Shown: positions 17,221 through 26,955, counted from the stretch's first letter. The stretch: DNA of 64,000 nt from Lachnospiraceae bacterium (GCA_017461725.1 JAFTXG010000021.1:51163-115162), one strand, 5' to 3'. Notes: generated by a model from the letters alone, not told the origin. A program made the numbers and translations.

Positions 17221-18126
17221 TCACATTTTAATATTACTGTCAATATATTCGATGTACGACTTTCGCTTGATCTCGTCCGTATGTGCAGAATACCACACAT
17301 AAGCTTCTTTCAGGCCTTCAAGCAATGGCTTCGTCTCCGGCATCAGCGCCTGCTGCTTTGACACATCCAGCGCGTACTCATAATCATGGAAGGGGAAAAA
17401 GCTTCTCTGCTGATGAATCGTATCCACAGAAATCAGTTTCAGATTCTTACCAGCAGCTTCATAGCAAAGCTTTACCCATGTCTTTATATCTACGCTCTCC
17501 GGATTTCCCACATTAAATACACGATTCTCCGGCTTTTTCTCCAGAAGAATCTCAATAAACCGGCACAGATCCTCCACATGGAAGAACTGCATCTTCATAC
17601 TGCCCTCACCGGGGATATAAAAGGGGCGTCCGGCATCGGCGCACTCAAACACAAAGGGATCGCGATATACATTCTGCATGGGGCCGTACAGATAGGGTGG
17701 CCGCAGTAGGTAGGCCTGGGGGACATGTTCCCGAAGGTACTCCTCAGCCTCCAGCTTGTTGGTGCCGTAAGCTCCCCAGACCGCATTCGGACCGCCTTCC
17801 TGTTCCTCGGTAAACGGCTGAGGCAAGGTCTCCGGGTAAACCGCGCTGGAGCTGATGAAAATATAATCCTTGATCTCACCCAGTGCATTTACCAGATTTT
17901 CCACATCGGTTTTGGTGTAGGCTGTAACATCCAACACCACATCAAACGAATAACCTTTCAGTTTATCACCCAACTGACTTCGGTCCCCCTCGATGAGAGT
18001 GACTCCTTCCGGCTGTGGCCTGGTATTGCGATTCAGGACAAATACATTGTCGCCCCGCCTCACAAAATATTCTGCCACAAAACGGCTGACAAATACAGTA
18101 CCTCCGGTAACTAAAATGTTTCTCAT
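17221..18126 (-). CDS. NAD-dependent epimerase/dehydratase family protein
   Basis: A 301-aa extended short-chain dehydrogenase. The nucleotide loop is TGGTVFVS (7-14, a variant TGGxGxxG), the active-site strand FISSSAVY and the catalytic Y-x-x-x-K is YGTNK (about 129-133). Members epimerise or dehydrate nucleotide sugars, or act as atypical reductases; the substrate is unknown. The variant nucleotide loop (GTVFVS) is shared with a subgroup of Firmicute proteins often annotated as isoflavone-reductase-like. GGAGGCATCC precedes the ATG. Confidence 0.87.
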   Translation of the reverse strand: MRNILVTGGTVFVSRFVAEYFVRRGDNVFVLNRNTRPQPEGVTLIEGDRSQLGDKLKGYSFDVVLDVTAYTKTDVENLVNALGEIKDYIFISSSAVYPETLPQPFTEEQEGGPNAVWGAYGTNKLEAEEYLREHVPQAYLLRPPYLYGPMQNVYRDPFVFECADAGRPFYIPGEGSMKMQFFHVEDLCRFIEILLEKKPENRVFNVGNPESVDIKTWVKLCYEAAGKNLKLISVDTIHQQRSFFPFHDYEYALDVSKQQALMPETKPLLEGLKEAYVWYSAHTDEIKRKSYIEYIDSNIKM

Positions 18127-18182
18127 GGATGCCTCCTTGCTCTTTTGGTGTAGTCAGATATAATGCTTATCTCAGTTTACAT

Positions 18183-18863
18183 CTACTCTGAAAGAATCCT
18201 CCACAGAGTCTCATTTCCAAGCTCGTCACTTTCGGAAACCTCCGCCAACAAATCATGATAAAACTGAACTGCATGTTTCTGTCTCCGCCTCGCCAGCTCT
18301 GCACCGGTCTGTGTATAAAATTTATCATACAGCTTCTCCAGCTTAACCTTATACTCTTGAAAGAACGAGGGCACCGCATCATTTTCTCCGTCTGACACCT
18401 GACCGTCCTCTTTCCGTGTATATAAGGGGTCTGACAATTGCCCCTTGTAAACCAGCGTTCTGGCAATTCCAATGGCTCCGGTTACATCCAGCTTGTCCGT
18501 ATCGAACAAAATTTTCGCTTCGAGACTCTGTAAAACACTCGCCTTGCGGTGTCGATGACAACGAATACAGTGGGCAACCTGCTCTGCAAAATCCGCATCA
18601 AAACCATTTTCATTTAAAAATAATAATGCTTTCTGCGCTCCAACCTGTGCGTGGCATAAGCCCGGATTTTCAAACTCCTCCTGTCTTCCCACATCATGTA
18701 GCAGACATGCACAAATCAAAACGTCATAATCCACATTTTCCTCACCTGCGGCAATCTGCAATGCATTGTATAAAACGCGATAAATATGCTCCTTATCGTG
18801 AGCGCTATCCTTCATACAGGACAGCATATAATTCTCAACCAACTGATAAGTCCCATGTGTCAT
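18183..18863 (-). CDS. HD-domain phosphohydrolase
   Basis: A 226-aa cytoplasmic protein with the HD metal-site residues in order: H22 (SAHDKEH, with H-x-x-x-H), HD at LLHDVGRQ (about 55-56) and the later HCIRCHRHRK and D (LFDTDKLD). Stand-alone HD proteins of this kind hydrolyse phosphates of nucleotides or other small molecules. The C-terminus is helical. GGAGGAACGTAAATC precedes the ATG. Confidence 0.87.
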   Translation of the reverse strand: MTHGTYQLVENYMLSCMKDSAHDKEHIYRVLYNALQIAAGEENVDYDVLICACLLHDVGRQEEFENPGLCHAQVGAQKALLFLNENGFDADFAEQVAHCIRCHRHRKASVLQSLEAKILFDTDKLDVTGAIGIARTLVYKGQLSDPLYTRKEDGQVSDGENDAVPSFFQEYKVKLEKLYDKFYTQTGAELARRRQKHAVQFYHDLLAEVSESDELGNETLWRILSE

Positions 18864-18913
18864 GATTTACGTTCCTCCCTCCTAAGCGTTCTACCACTGA
18901 GCCCATAAATCAC

Positions 18914-19672
18914 TCAATGTTCAAAGCGAAAAACATCCGTGATTTCTTCACACTCGAAGGTTTTCACCGCCATCCGATACATGGCCTTCGCGTGTATGCG
19001 ATCATGCCAGATAAACCGCCTCAGCACCTTTCTCAGCGACCACATCTCACCGTAGCTGCCCTCGATCACCGGATTTTCCAGAAAGTTTTCACGCTTTTCC
19101 AACGCCTTAAATCCGGCTTCGCGGCACGCTAAAATAGTGCCCTCGTTATCGGCCTCCACGTCAATCTCACCAAAATAATAGCTGTTCACGCTTTTCGTGT
19201 GCTCATACATCTCTCTGGCGGTTCTGGGAACAGCGCCGTAAAATGTCTTTCGCTCCGGCAGACAACTCCTGTCCTTATCGGGGATGGACTCGTAAAGACG
19301 AAGAAAATCCTCCGCAGATTTCAGTGCCAGATGTTTCAATTCCAAATATTCCTCCATGGATAAAGGCTGTTTTTCCTCATCGAATATCACATCGGAGTCG
19401 GCATCGGCCACATTCAGGTCGACACTGTTTTCCTGGATAATTTCTGTGGTGAGTTCTGCATCAGGACCGATATCGCACTCGGATACAGTCGCCCCGACTT
19501 CATCCGGATTGCGATTTTTCCACCGCAGGTAGGACTTAATCTCCTGCTCCATCTTACTCAGCGCTATCTCTTTGGAACTGCCGCGGGTAAAGGCACCGAT
19601 ATGCTCGCCAGAATAAATCAAGCTGTCGGAGCCGTTGTGTTCCCAGATGCATTTTACCTTTTTTGCTTCCAT
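18914..19672 (-). CDS. DinB-like domain protein with unknown N-terminal part
   Basis: A 252-aa soluble protein. The C-terminal half is a four-helix DinB/YfiT-like region: AREMYEHTKSVNSYYFGE, then RFIWHDRIHAKAMYRMA with two histidines that could bind metal with His154. The N-terminal ~75 residues (starting KVKCIWEHNGSDSLIYSGE) and the acidic middle (DADSDVIFDEE) are unfamiliar. DinB-fold proteins often act in thiol transfer, but no partner thiol pathway is nearby. GGAGGGATTGTA precedes the ATG. Confidence 0.7.
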   Translation of the reverse strand: MEAKKVKCIWEHNGSDSLIYSGEHIGAFTRGSSKEIALSKMEQEIKSYLRWKNRNPDEVGATVSECDIGPDAELTTEIIQENSVDLNVADADSDVIFDEEKQPLSMEEYLELKHLALKSAEDFLRLYESIPDKDRSCLPERKTFYGAVPRTAREMYEHTKSVNSYYFGEIDVEADNEGTILACREAGFKALEKRENFLENPVIEGSYGEMWSLRKVLRRFIWHDRIHAKAMYRMAVKTFECEEITDVFRFEH

Positions 19673-19726
19673 TACAATCCCTCCGCAAATCCTGTTATCT
19701 ACCGTTTATTTCTGTCTTGCCGTTTC

Positions 19727-20230
19727 TCACCCAAGACGATAGATATATCTCACTTCCAGCGCTCCGTCAAACTCACTAATCTGCTCTGCGCCATCCACTT
19801 CAAAGCCATTCTTCTCGTAGAATCGTCTCGCCCGCCGATTCTCCTTGAATGCCCAGAGATACACATTTTTCTTTCCAGCCTGCCTGATATCCTCCAGCGC
19901 CGCCTCAACCATGGTCTTTCCGTTTCCGTTTCCCCAAGTCTCCGGCAGTGAGTGAAGCGCCACTATATGAGCTGAGTTCTCCAGTTCGTCACCATCCCGC
20001 CAGTACAGCTCCCCGCAGGGTCTTCCGTCAAGCTCCGCGATGTAAAACTGTCCCTCGCCGGACGCACATATCGCGGCAAACATATTCCGGCAGTTTTCCT
20101 CGTTGGAACAGCGGTCAATGGTCTCACGGCTGATAATATCCGCAAAGGCAGTCCGAAAAGACTTCACTAAAATTTTAGCCAATGCCACTACATCATTTTC
20201 ATCTGCTTTTCTTACCACTATTTCGCCCAT
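19727..20230 (-). CDS. GNAT-family N-acetyltransferase
   Basis: A 167-aa single-domain acetyltransferase. The acetyl-CoA loop region reads LPETWGNGNGKTMVEAALEDI (a variant Q/R-x-x-G-x-G/A), followed by the final strand NVYLWAFKENRRARRFYEKNGFEVDG typical of GNAT motif B. The substrate is unknown. The ATG lies inside the last codons of the RluA gene (13-base overlap) with GGGAG upstream, so translation is coupled. Confidence 0.9.
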   Translation of the reverse strand: MGEIVVRKADENDVVALAKILVKSFRTAFADIISRETIDRCSNEENCRNMFAAICASGEGQFYIAELDGRPCGELYWRDGDELENSAHIVALHSLPETWGNGNGKTMVEAALEDIRQAGKKNVYLWAFKENRRARRFYEKNGFEVDGAEQISEFDGALEVRYIYRLG

Positions 20231-21153
20231 AGTTTTTCTCCCACCAACTGCCTCATATCCTCCGGCAATTCACAGATAAATTCCAACCGCTCGCCGGTAA
20301 AAGGCTGCGTGCAAATAATCTTCCAGGAATGTAGTGCAGTGCGTGTCATACCGAATTCATCAGAGTCAACTCCGTCACACATCCAATCAGCTCCATACAT
20401 GCGGTCCCCCAACAGCGGATGCCCCAGCCAAGCCATGTGCACCCGAATCTGATGAGTCCTTCCGGTATACAGCCGAAGCTCCACCAGACTGTACCCGTCG
20501 AATCGCTCTCTCACCCAATAGGCAGTCTTCGCAGGGGCTCCATCATCACACACTCTCTGCATCATCCACACCTCCGGATCAGGACCGATGGGCACATCAA
20601 TGATCCCCTCATCCTTCTCCGGACCTCCGTGGACAATCGCCAGATAGTGCCGCTCCATCTCACCGGAGGTTCGCTGCAGCTCCATCTTCCGCACGGCAGC
20701 TTTATTTTTTGCAATGTAGATCAGGCCGCTGGTCTCCCGGTCAAGCCGGCCCACCGGACGAACCACAATATTTTCCCCTCGTTGTCCGTAATGCCACACC
20801 AGAATGTTTGCCAGGGAATCGGCGTAATGTCCGGGCGAAGGATAAATCACGAGATCAGCCGGCTTATTGATCAACACCAGATCCTCATCCTCGTAACGGA
20901 TGTCCAGCTCCCCCGGCTGCGGAATCAGTTGGTGCGATCCGGCCTCCCCGTCCTCCAAACGGACAATCAGACGATCACCCTGCTGTAAAATCCGCCGGAC
21001 AGTGACCTCCTCACCGTTTACCGTGATACCGTTTTCCATGAACTTCGCCCGGCTGATCTGCCTGGCCGAGAGTTGGAAATCCTGACGAAGGATGTCTTTG
21101 ACCACACGGCCGGTGTCAAGTGTGGTTGCTGTATATTCAAGTTTTCGTTCCAT
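20218..21153 (-). CDS. RluA-family RNA pseudouridine synthase
   Basis: A 311-aa enzyme that isomerises uridine in RNA. An S4 RNA-binding domain (about 27-70: SARQISRAKFMENGITVNG) precedes the catalytic domain with the signature VGRLDRETSGL and catalytic Asp138, and the later RTHQIRVHMAWLGHPLLGD segment. The layout matches the RluD/YlyB group, but the exact target uridine cannot be assigned. AAGGAAACTCT precedes the ATG. Confidence 0.93.
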   Translation of the reverse strand: MERKLEYTATTLDTGRVVKDILRQDFQLSARQISRAKFMENGITVNGEEVTVRRILQQGDRLIVRLEDGEAGSHQLIPQPGELDIRYEDEDLVLINKPADLVIYPSPGHYADSLANILVWHYGQRGENIVVRPVGRLDRETSGLIYIAKNKAAVRKMELQRTSGEMERHYLAIVHGGPEKDEGIIDVPIGPDPEVWMMQRVCDDGAPAKTAYWVRERFDGYSLVELRLYTGRTHQIRVHMAWLGHPLLGDRMYGADWMCDGVDSDEFGMTRTALHSWKIICTQPFTGERLEFICELPEDMRQLVGEKLWAK

Positions 21154-21388
21154 AGAGTTTCCTTGTTATATATAGTCACTTTCGCAGTGTTATTTACATC
21201 CATATTCGCACTTTATTTTCCTCTTCGCAGTGCGTACCTTGCTTACGCGTATATCATATCACATTTTGATTCTCTTTGGAATAATCTTGTATCAATTTCG
21301 CTTCTGCGGTATAATATTTTCAGAGAGAACATCGTTTTTCGAATTTATGTATCTTGATTATATTCTCGCATCACCAAGGAGCCCGGCC

Positions 21389-22882
21389 ATGATTGATTTC
21401 TCCAACCTCCATCTCTACCACGAAAACAACCGCATCGAGGCCAAGCAGGCTCAGGGCGGTCTGCCCCACAGCATCTGGGAGACCTACTCTGCCTTCGCCA
21501 ACACCATGGGCGGTATTATTCTGCTGGGCGTCATGGAGACGGAGGACAAATCCTTCCGCTCGGTGCCGCTTGGCAGCCCTGAATGGCTGGCAGATGAGTT
21601 CTGGAGCAAGATCAATGACGGCACACATGTAAACACCAATATCCTCTCACGAGGTGACATCCGCATTGAAGAGAGTGACGGCAACCGGATCGTTGTGATT
21701 GAAGTGCCCAGAGCTGACCGCAGAGATAAACCGATCTTCATCGGTTCTGACCCTTACACCGGCTCCTACCGCCGGAACGGTGAGGGCGACTACCGCTGTT
21801 CCCGGGATGAGGTAGACAGCATGCTTCGGGATAAGGCAGAAACCTCCCCCGACACACAGCTCATCACCGAGCTGTCATTGACCGATTTAAACACAGAAAC
21901 CGTGATCCGCTACCACGCTGCTTTTTCCGCGCTCCACTCCAAAGCTGCGCTTGCCCAGTTGGATTTCCCGGAATTTCTCTGTCAGCTCGGTGCAGCGAAA
22001 AAAGCATCTGACAGTTCCTATCACCCCACTGCCGGAGGCCTTTTGATGTTCGGTCATTACCCGGATATTCTCCGCTGTTTCCCGGGATTTTCCCTGCGCT
22101 ACTGCGAAGAAGCTGATCCGTTGTCCCCCTCGAATAACACCAGTGATAAAACGACGAAATGTAAAACAGACACCGATTTCGCTGCCCAAAGCAGTTTTAA
22201 TCTGTATGAATTCTACACCTATGTCTGTGAAAAATTTGATCAGATTGCTTCCTTTGACACAGACAATGAATTGCTGCACCAAGCCCTGCGGGAGGCACTG
22301 GTCAATGCGCTGGTCCACGCCGACTACCGAAGCAATTCCGGCACCGGACTGTCCATCACCCAGACTGCTGATAATCTGTTGATCACCAACCCCGGCAGTT
22401 TTCGCGTAAAAGTAAAAGAAGCCATAAACGGTCGGGTCTCCGATCCGCGAAACACTGCCCTCGGCACCATGTTCGGTCTGATTCTTCCCCGTGGGGGCGG
22501 ACGGCGAGGTCTGCCTGCGATCCTCGGTGCATGGGAAGGTCAGGGCTGGCCCGCTCCCCGCATCCGCGAGGATTTCGACCCTGACCGCATCACACTGGTC
22601 TTGCCCATCAACCGTTCTCACACAGCACCTGATGCACTGACCAACACGATGCCCATTCGCTTTGCACTAAAGAATATCCCTTTCAGTCGTTCTGTCCGTG
22701 AACAGCAGATTGCCGAGCTGCTGACCATCCGCCCGGTCTGCACCCTCGACGAAATCTGCCTGGCCTTACATCTGAGCAAGAGCTGGGTAAGAAAATTGCT
22801 CCAGAGAATGCTGGATAAAAATCTGATCAGCTCCGACAACAATCGACCGGATAAAAAGAAACAATACCGCTTAACGATATAA
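21389..22882 (+). CDS. AlbA_2/Schlafen-type protein with GHKL-like ATPase domain
   Basis: A 497-aa protein. Residues about 15-125 form the AlbA_2 (Schlafen AAA-like) domain: EAKQAQGGLPHSIWETYSAFANT ends in the ANTxGG motif. Residues about 300-400 contain REALVNALVHADY and a glycine-rich MFGLILPRGGGRRGLP segment, as in HATPase_c_4 proteins. A winged helix follows at the C-terminus. Such proteins are usually called ATP-dependent helicase-related or putative regulators, and their role is unsettled. I chose ATG 21389 (AAGGAG, seven-base spacing). It is a solitary plus-strand gene with its own terminator. Confidence 0.88.
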   Translation: MIDFSNLHLYHENNRIEAKQAQGGLPHSIWETYSAFANTMGGIILLGVMETEDKSFRSVPLGSPEWLADEFWSKINDGTHVNTNILSRGDIRIEESDGNRIVVIEVPRADRRDKPIFIGSDPYTGSYRRNGEGDYRCSRDEVDSMLRDKAETSPDTQLITELSLTDLNTETVIRYHAAFSALHSKAALAQLDFPEFLCQLGAAKKASDSSYHPTAGGLLMFGHYPDILRCFPGFSLRYCEEADPLSPSNNTSDKTTKCKTDTDFAAQSSFNLYEFYTYVCEKFDQIASFDTDNELLHQALREALVNALVHADYRSNSGTGLSITQTADNLLITNPGSFRVKVKEAINGRVSDPRNTALGTMFGLILPRGGGRRGLPAILGAWEGQGWPAPRIREDFDPDRITLVLPINRSHTAPDALTNTMPIRFALKNIPFSRSVREQQIAELLTIRPVCTLDEICLALHLSKSWVRKLLQRMLDKNLISSDNNRPDKKKQYRLTI

Positions 22883-22913
22883 GAGAGAAAGCCATCAAAC
22901 TTTCTCTCTTTTT
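22881..22913 (+). terminator. Intrinsic terminator
   Basis: AAGAGAGAAAG pairs with CTTTCTCTCTT around an 8-base loop, followed by TTTTTCC. The stem begins inside the stop codon of the AlbA_2 gene. Confidence 0.9.
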
Positions 22914-22975
22914 CCGTGCCGCGTTTCCACAGCATTTACTTCATCTTTTTGTACAAAAATCTATTCCAACACTCA

Positions 22976-24388
22976 TCATTTCCCCAGTTTCTCTGCCACG
23001 GTCCGGATCTGATCATCCCCCATATACAGATCCCAGTCCACATCCAGTCTCACGATCCGGTCTCCCCAACAGATTACGAAATCATTGTACGGTGTGTCAT
23101 CCCCCTGATACCACTGATACGCCTTATCCGCGCCCCACACATCGGCATCGATTTCCTTCCAGTAAGTGCGGTACTCGTAAGGGAGATCATCGCTGTCCCC
23201 ATAAGTTTCCATCAGTTCCTCAAGACAGAGATCATACAGCGACTGAAATTTCACATCCACGATCTCATACTCCATGGAATAGGATTCCTCGCCGTCCGGC
23301 GGCGCATTCTGCCTTCCCCTCGTCCACGCAAGGAGCAGAGACTGCTTTTCCTCCAGCTCGTAGGAATAATGCTCATGATCCGTCTCGATCAACTCCTCAA
23401 TGGTCAACGGAAGCTCATCGTGGTAAATATCCCACACCCAGACGTTTCCATTGCTCATGGTGACCCGGTACTCCTCCGCCGGCTGTCTGCCATACCATCC
23501 CGCATCCATACCGCGGAATATCATATGAATCATCCAGATCATCACTCCGATGGTTCCCACCACACACATAGTAACGGTCAATACATAATTTTTTGTTCGG
23601 GACATTCCCTGTTTTTTAAATTCATCTTTTATATTCTCGATCACATAGACCAACAGTAAAAGCACTGCCACCATCACGATTGCAATCCAGCCCATACCGC
23701 CTGAAACGGCAAATATCATCCAGCCCAACACTCCAAACAGCGCTGCTATATTCAGTTCCGAACTGATCTTTCGGTATATCCCCACGCTGGTCACGCAGTC
23801 ACCGCCGTCCGCCACTGCGCGCTCCGACCGTTTCTTCCACCGGAAATAGCCGCTTAGGACGACCACATTTCCGATCCCGATCAACACCCAGCAGATCAGC
23901 AACAACTGTCTGGTAATATCACTCAGCCAGTCAATCGGGTCTGTCCACAGGCCCAGGCTCTGCGCCACCATCTGCAATATCGAAACAAAGACCATCATCG
24001 CACTGGACGGAATAAAATTTTTCTTCATGGACTTGTGGATCGCCTGCAGTTTCACCGCCTCGTCGGTCTCGATGGGGATCGGGTCCTCCCGGTCAGAATA
24101 GAGGATCTGCATCTGGGCCCACTCTGTCACCAGTTTCCATCCGGCCTCCTCGCAGTAGTCCAGAAACACCTGCTGATTCTCCGTGGGATAGGGATTAAAT
24201 TCGGAAGCCTCCGAAAAATAAGTCACCGTAAAGTGTAAGTCAGACGGTTCGATCCGCTCATAAGTCCAGAAGTTTCCGCTGATCTTCGACAAAAGCCAGC
24301 CGTCACGAGCCATCTTTTCCAGATGTCTTGCAATCCCGTTATAATCGTAGAAAATAAACTGCTCAAATCTGCGCTTCTTCGTTCTCAT
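22976..24388 (-). CDS. DUF2812 membrane protein (copy 2)
   Basis: A 470-aa protein. The N-terminal ~110 residues are a DUF2812 domain (KKRRFEQFIFYDYNGIARHLEKMA, then GWLLSKISGNFWTYERI and DLHFTVTYFSEAS). Four or five membrane helices lie between about 125 and 295, followed by a C-terminal soluble acidic region rich in Trp and Tyr. It is a paralogue of the next gene (24438-25784), sharing the N-terminal pattern and the repeated FYDY...HLEKMA start. These genes usually follow a PadR regulator, as here. Function is unknown; membrane-stress sensing is a guess. Confidence 0.85.
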   Translation of the reverse strand: MRTKKRRFEQFIFYDYNGIARHLEKMARDGWLLSKISGNFWTYERIEPSDLHFTVTYFSEASEFNPYPTENQQVFLDYCEEAGWKLVTEWAQMQILYSDREDPIPIETDEAVKLQAIHKSMKKNFIPSSAMMVFVSILQMVAQSLGLWTDPIDWLSDITRQLLLICWVLIGIGNVVVLSGYFRWKKRSERAVADGGDCVTSVGIYRKISSELNIAALFGVLGWMIFAVSGGMGWIAIVMVAVLLLLVYVIENIKDEFKKQGMSRTKNYVLTVTMCVVGTIGVMIWMIHMIFRGMDAGWYGRQPAEEYRVTMSNGNVWVWDIYHDELPLTIEELIETDHEHYSYELEEKQSLLLAWTRGRQNAPPDGEESYSMEYEIVDVKFQSLYDLCLEELMETYGDSDDLPYEYRTYWKEIDADVWGADKAYQWYQGDDTPYNDFVICWGDRIVRLDVDWDLYMGDDQIRTVAEKLGK

Positions 24389-24437
24389 CTCAATTCCCTC
24401 CGCAATTTAATCCGTCATCTATAATCCGCTGTATCCC

Positions 24438-25784
24438 CTAATGTCTACTCGCTATTCCAAGCATTTCAAAAGAAATATTTAACTCTTCCTCCGTAGTCTC
24501 CCAATCAATACCCAGCCGCACGATCCGATCTTCCTGACAGATCACATACAGTTCTTCATATACTCTTTCTGTCCCGGGCTCAAACTGATACTGATATACG
24601 GTATCAGCCTCCCACCGACCACCATTGATATCCCGCCAGTTTTCACTATCCTCAATCATCGCTTCTCCGGTGATCAACGCAAGAAAATGATCATACAGCC
24701 CGGGCGTTTTCACCTCATAAATCTGATACTCCAGTTTATCAAAGGCATCGTACAGATCCGTCGCATACTGCCGTCCCTTGGTCCAGTTAATAAACATGGA
24801 CTGTTTCCGTTCCAGCTCATAGACAAGCTCTGTATGCTCATAATCCGGTGTTTTCAAGTCCTCAACAACCAGCAATAGGTCATCGGCAACCACTTCTTTC
24901 GCCTCGGTGATAAACAACTCCCGGTGATCGGATATCCATGAAGTCAGACCATTCATCACAAAGGCCATCACCGCGATGCCAACGATGCCTGTAGTGACAA
25001 TATTAGCCGTCTTTGAAAACTCCAGTCCTCTCAACAGTGCTGCCAGTCTATCCATCCCTATTAACAATAGTATCACTACCGCCGCACTCAAAAGAACCAG
25101 CCATCCGCTTTCGCCAAACAACAGGATGTACACCAACAGTGCCGGTATGATTGTTACGGTGATCAACACATTCGCCAGCTTTCGATAAACGTTCGGCTCC
25201 GCGCATTTCCCTCCGTTTTCCACTGAACGAAAAGAACGCCGATACCAGCTGAAATAGCCCCACGACTGCAATACCAGATAGAGCAGAAAGAATATCCTTG
25301 CCACCAAAAGGAGTACATTTGCATCATAAAAAAACCACTCAATTCTGGTTGGCATTTGGTCTAACAGCTGATACACGGTCAAACAGATCAGCGCAACGCT
25401 CCCGGGAATCCACGCTTTCTTCATCGCCCGGTGGATCATCTCCAGCTTGACATGCTCATCCGTTTCAACGGGAACCGGATTTTCCTCCTCCGAGTACATG
25501 ATCTGCATCTGCTCCCACTCTGCCGCCAGCTTCCATCCAGCCGCCTCGCAGTACGCCCAAAACTCCTCCTGCCTGTAGCTGGGACTGGGATTCCACTGAG
25601 AGGCTTCTGAAAAATAGGTCACCGCAAAATGAAGCTCAGTCGGCTCGATCCGTTGATATTCCCAATATAATTTAGTAATTTTTGACAATAACCAGCCCTT
25701 GTGGGCCATCTTCTCCAAATGTCTCGCCACATGCTCATAATCATAGAAAAGAAAGCCCTCAAATCTCCGTTTTTTCGTTTTCAT
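24438..25784 (-). CDS. DUF2812 membrane protein (copy 1)
   Basis: A 448-aa paralogue of the neighbouring gene, with the same architecture: DUF2812 at the N-terminus (KKRRFEGFLFYDYEHVARHLEKMA), membrane helices between about 130 and 290 and a soluble C-terminal region. I chose ATG 25784, which has GGAGG eight bases upstream. It is directly downstream of the PadR gene, so repression by that regulator is likely. Two diverged copies in tandem suggest a duplication with separate roles. Confidence 0.85.
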   Translation of the reverse strand: MKTKKRRFEGFLFYDYEHVARHLEKMAHKGWLLSKITKLYWEYQRIEPTELHFAVTYFSEASQWNPSPSYRQEEFWAYCEAAGWKLAAEWEQMQIMYSEEENPVPVETDEHVKLEMIHRAMKKAWIPGSVALICLTVYQLLDQMPTRIEWFFYDANVLLLVARIFFLLYLVLQSWGYFSWYRRSFRSVENGGKCAEPNVYRKLANVLITVTIIPALLVYILLFGESGWLVLLSAAVVILLLIGMDRLAALLRGLEFSKTANIVTTGIVGIAVMAFVMNGLTSWISDHRELFITEAKEVVADDLLLVVEDLKTPDYEHTELVYELERKQSMFINWTKGRQYATDLYDAFDKLEYQIYEVKTPGLYDHFLALITGEAMIEDSENWRDINGGRWEADTVYQYQFEPGTERVYEELYVICQEDRIVRLGIDWETTEEELNISFEMLGIASRH

Positions 25785-25857
25785 GCCGGTATCCTCCATC
25801 ACTTTCAGTGAAGCCTATCCTCTTTTCTTCAGTACACCACCACTCCCCGTCAGCATA

Positions 25858-26166
25858 TCACTCCATAAATTTCCGAAAATCCCCAATCAATACGTTCATC
25901 CGCGCCACCTCATCCTTAAGCGCCTGCCTCCCAACATCAGTCAGCACATAACTCCGCTTTCGCCCCTCCACCTTCGTCTCCCGGATCATGCCGGCAGTCA
26001 TAAAATTTTCCAGCAGGTTGTAAAGGGTACCCGGTCCGATGGTGACACGCCCGCCGGTGATCACCCGCACCTTCTCCATGATGTCCATACCGCAGCACTC
26101 CTCCCGGAGGCACAGCAGGATATAAAACATCTGCTCCGTCAGTGTCTGAAATTTTTCTCTGGCCAT
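25858..26166 (-). CDS. PadR-family transcriptional regulator
   Basis: A 102-aa winged-helix protein: FQTLTEQMFYILLCLREECCGMDIMEKV is the PadR recognition region, GRVTIGPGTLYNLLENFMTAGMI the wing and DNA-recognition helix, and a short C-terminal dimerisation helix follows. It heads the transcript with the two DUF2812 genes. Two perfect palindromes upstream (26222-26269) are its obvious operator, so autorepression is expected. AAAAGGAGTTGATCTC precedes the ATG. Confidence 0.95.
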   Translation of the reverse strand: MAREKFQTLTEQMFYILLCLREECCGMDIMEKVRVITGGRVTIGPGTLYNLLENFMTAGMIRETKVEGRKRSYVLTDVGRQALKDEVARMNVLIGDFRKFME

Positions 26167-26221
26167 GAGATCAACTCCTTTTATCCGTCAGCAGACAGCG
26201 AATGAGCCGGTCCGCCGATAT

Positions 26222-26269
26222 TATCGATAATCGATATTTACATTTTCATTATATTATCGATTATCGATA
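26222..26269. promoter_or_regulatory. Twin palindromic PadR operator
   Basis: TATCGAT-A-ATCGATA at 26222-26236 and TATCGAT-T-ATCGATA at 26255-26269, centres 33 bases apart (about three helix turns), just upstream of padR. This matches the kind of A/T-rich dyads bound by PadR repressors; assignment to this protein is by position. Confidence 0.85.
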
Positions 26270-26286
26270 TTGTCAAGTATTATTTA

Positions 26287-26336
26287 ACTGCGTGCTGTAT
26301 TTTATCAATCATTATCTGTCAAACACAGCACGCAGT
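26287..26336. repeat. Perfect 12-bp inverted repeat with 26-base spacer
   Basis: ACTGCGTGCTGT (26287-26298) and ACAGCACGCAGT (26325-26336) are exact inverse copies. It lies between the PadR operator and the acetyltransferase stop, so it may be a large-loop terminator for the minus-strand acetyltransferase gene or a structured spacer. Confidence 0.6.
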
Positions 26337-26391
26337 GATATCCTCCGCCCCTGCGGTCATCTTTAGTTAAATCAGTATGCTATATCGCACA

Positions 26392-26955
26392 TTATCTGGA
26401 CCATCCTATCCAGTAATCCCTGTACTCAGTCCCATCATGTCCGATCAGTGGCTCACCTGCCGATACAAAGCCCATCTCACGGAAAATCCTTTCCCGCGCT
26501 TTCCCTGCAGGTTTTATCTTGGTGATGATCCGGTCACAGCCAAACCACGCAAAGGACGGTGGCAAAATCAAGGAAAGTATCTGTCTGATGTCAGCCTCGT
26601 TTTCATAGTCACTGCGAAGATCCAGCCGCAGCACTCCCGCTCCGTCATAGCTGTCATCGGATGCACGGCGAAACAGTTCAATCGTCCCGACCGCGCAATC
26701 TGTCCGCTTATCAATGATGCTCCAGCGCACAAACCAGCCGTGGTCATAGGACCAGAGCCACATCTGTATCGCCTGCATCATCCGCTCAGAGGTTTTATAA
26801 TAGAAGTCATCTCCGTTACAGTTATCACTGTTGAACAGCAAAACCGCCTTCGGATCGGAATATACCCTCATCAGGTCATCACAATCCTGCTTTGATACCA
26901 GTCGCAGTAAAAACCGATCATCAGAAATTTTCGGACAATACTCGTATACATTCAT
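26392..26955 (-). CDS. GNAT-family N-acetyltransferase
   Basis: A 187-aa protein of the RimJ/RimL-like GNAT group: N-terminal RFLLRLVSKQDCDDLMRVYSD, central CAVGTIELFRRA and the late REMGFVSAGEPL strand. It probably acetylates a small molecule or peptide; substrate unknown. ATG 26955 has GGAGG seven bases upstream, ten codons inside the longer frame. It is monocistronic by spacing. Confidence 0.85.
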   Translation of the reverse strand: MNVYEYCPKISDDRFLLRLVSKQDCDDLMRVYSDPKAVLLFNSDNCNGDDFYYKTSERMMQAIQMWLWSYDHGWFVRWSIIDKRTDCAVGTIELFRRASDDSYDGAGVLRLDLRSDYENEADIRQILSLILPPSFAWFGCDRIITKIKPAGKARERIFREMGFVSAGEPLIGHDGTEYRDYWIGWSR

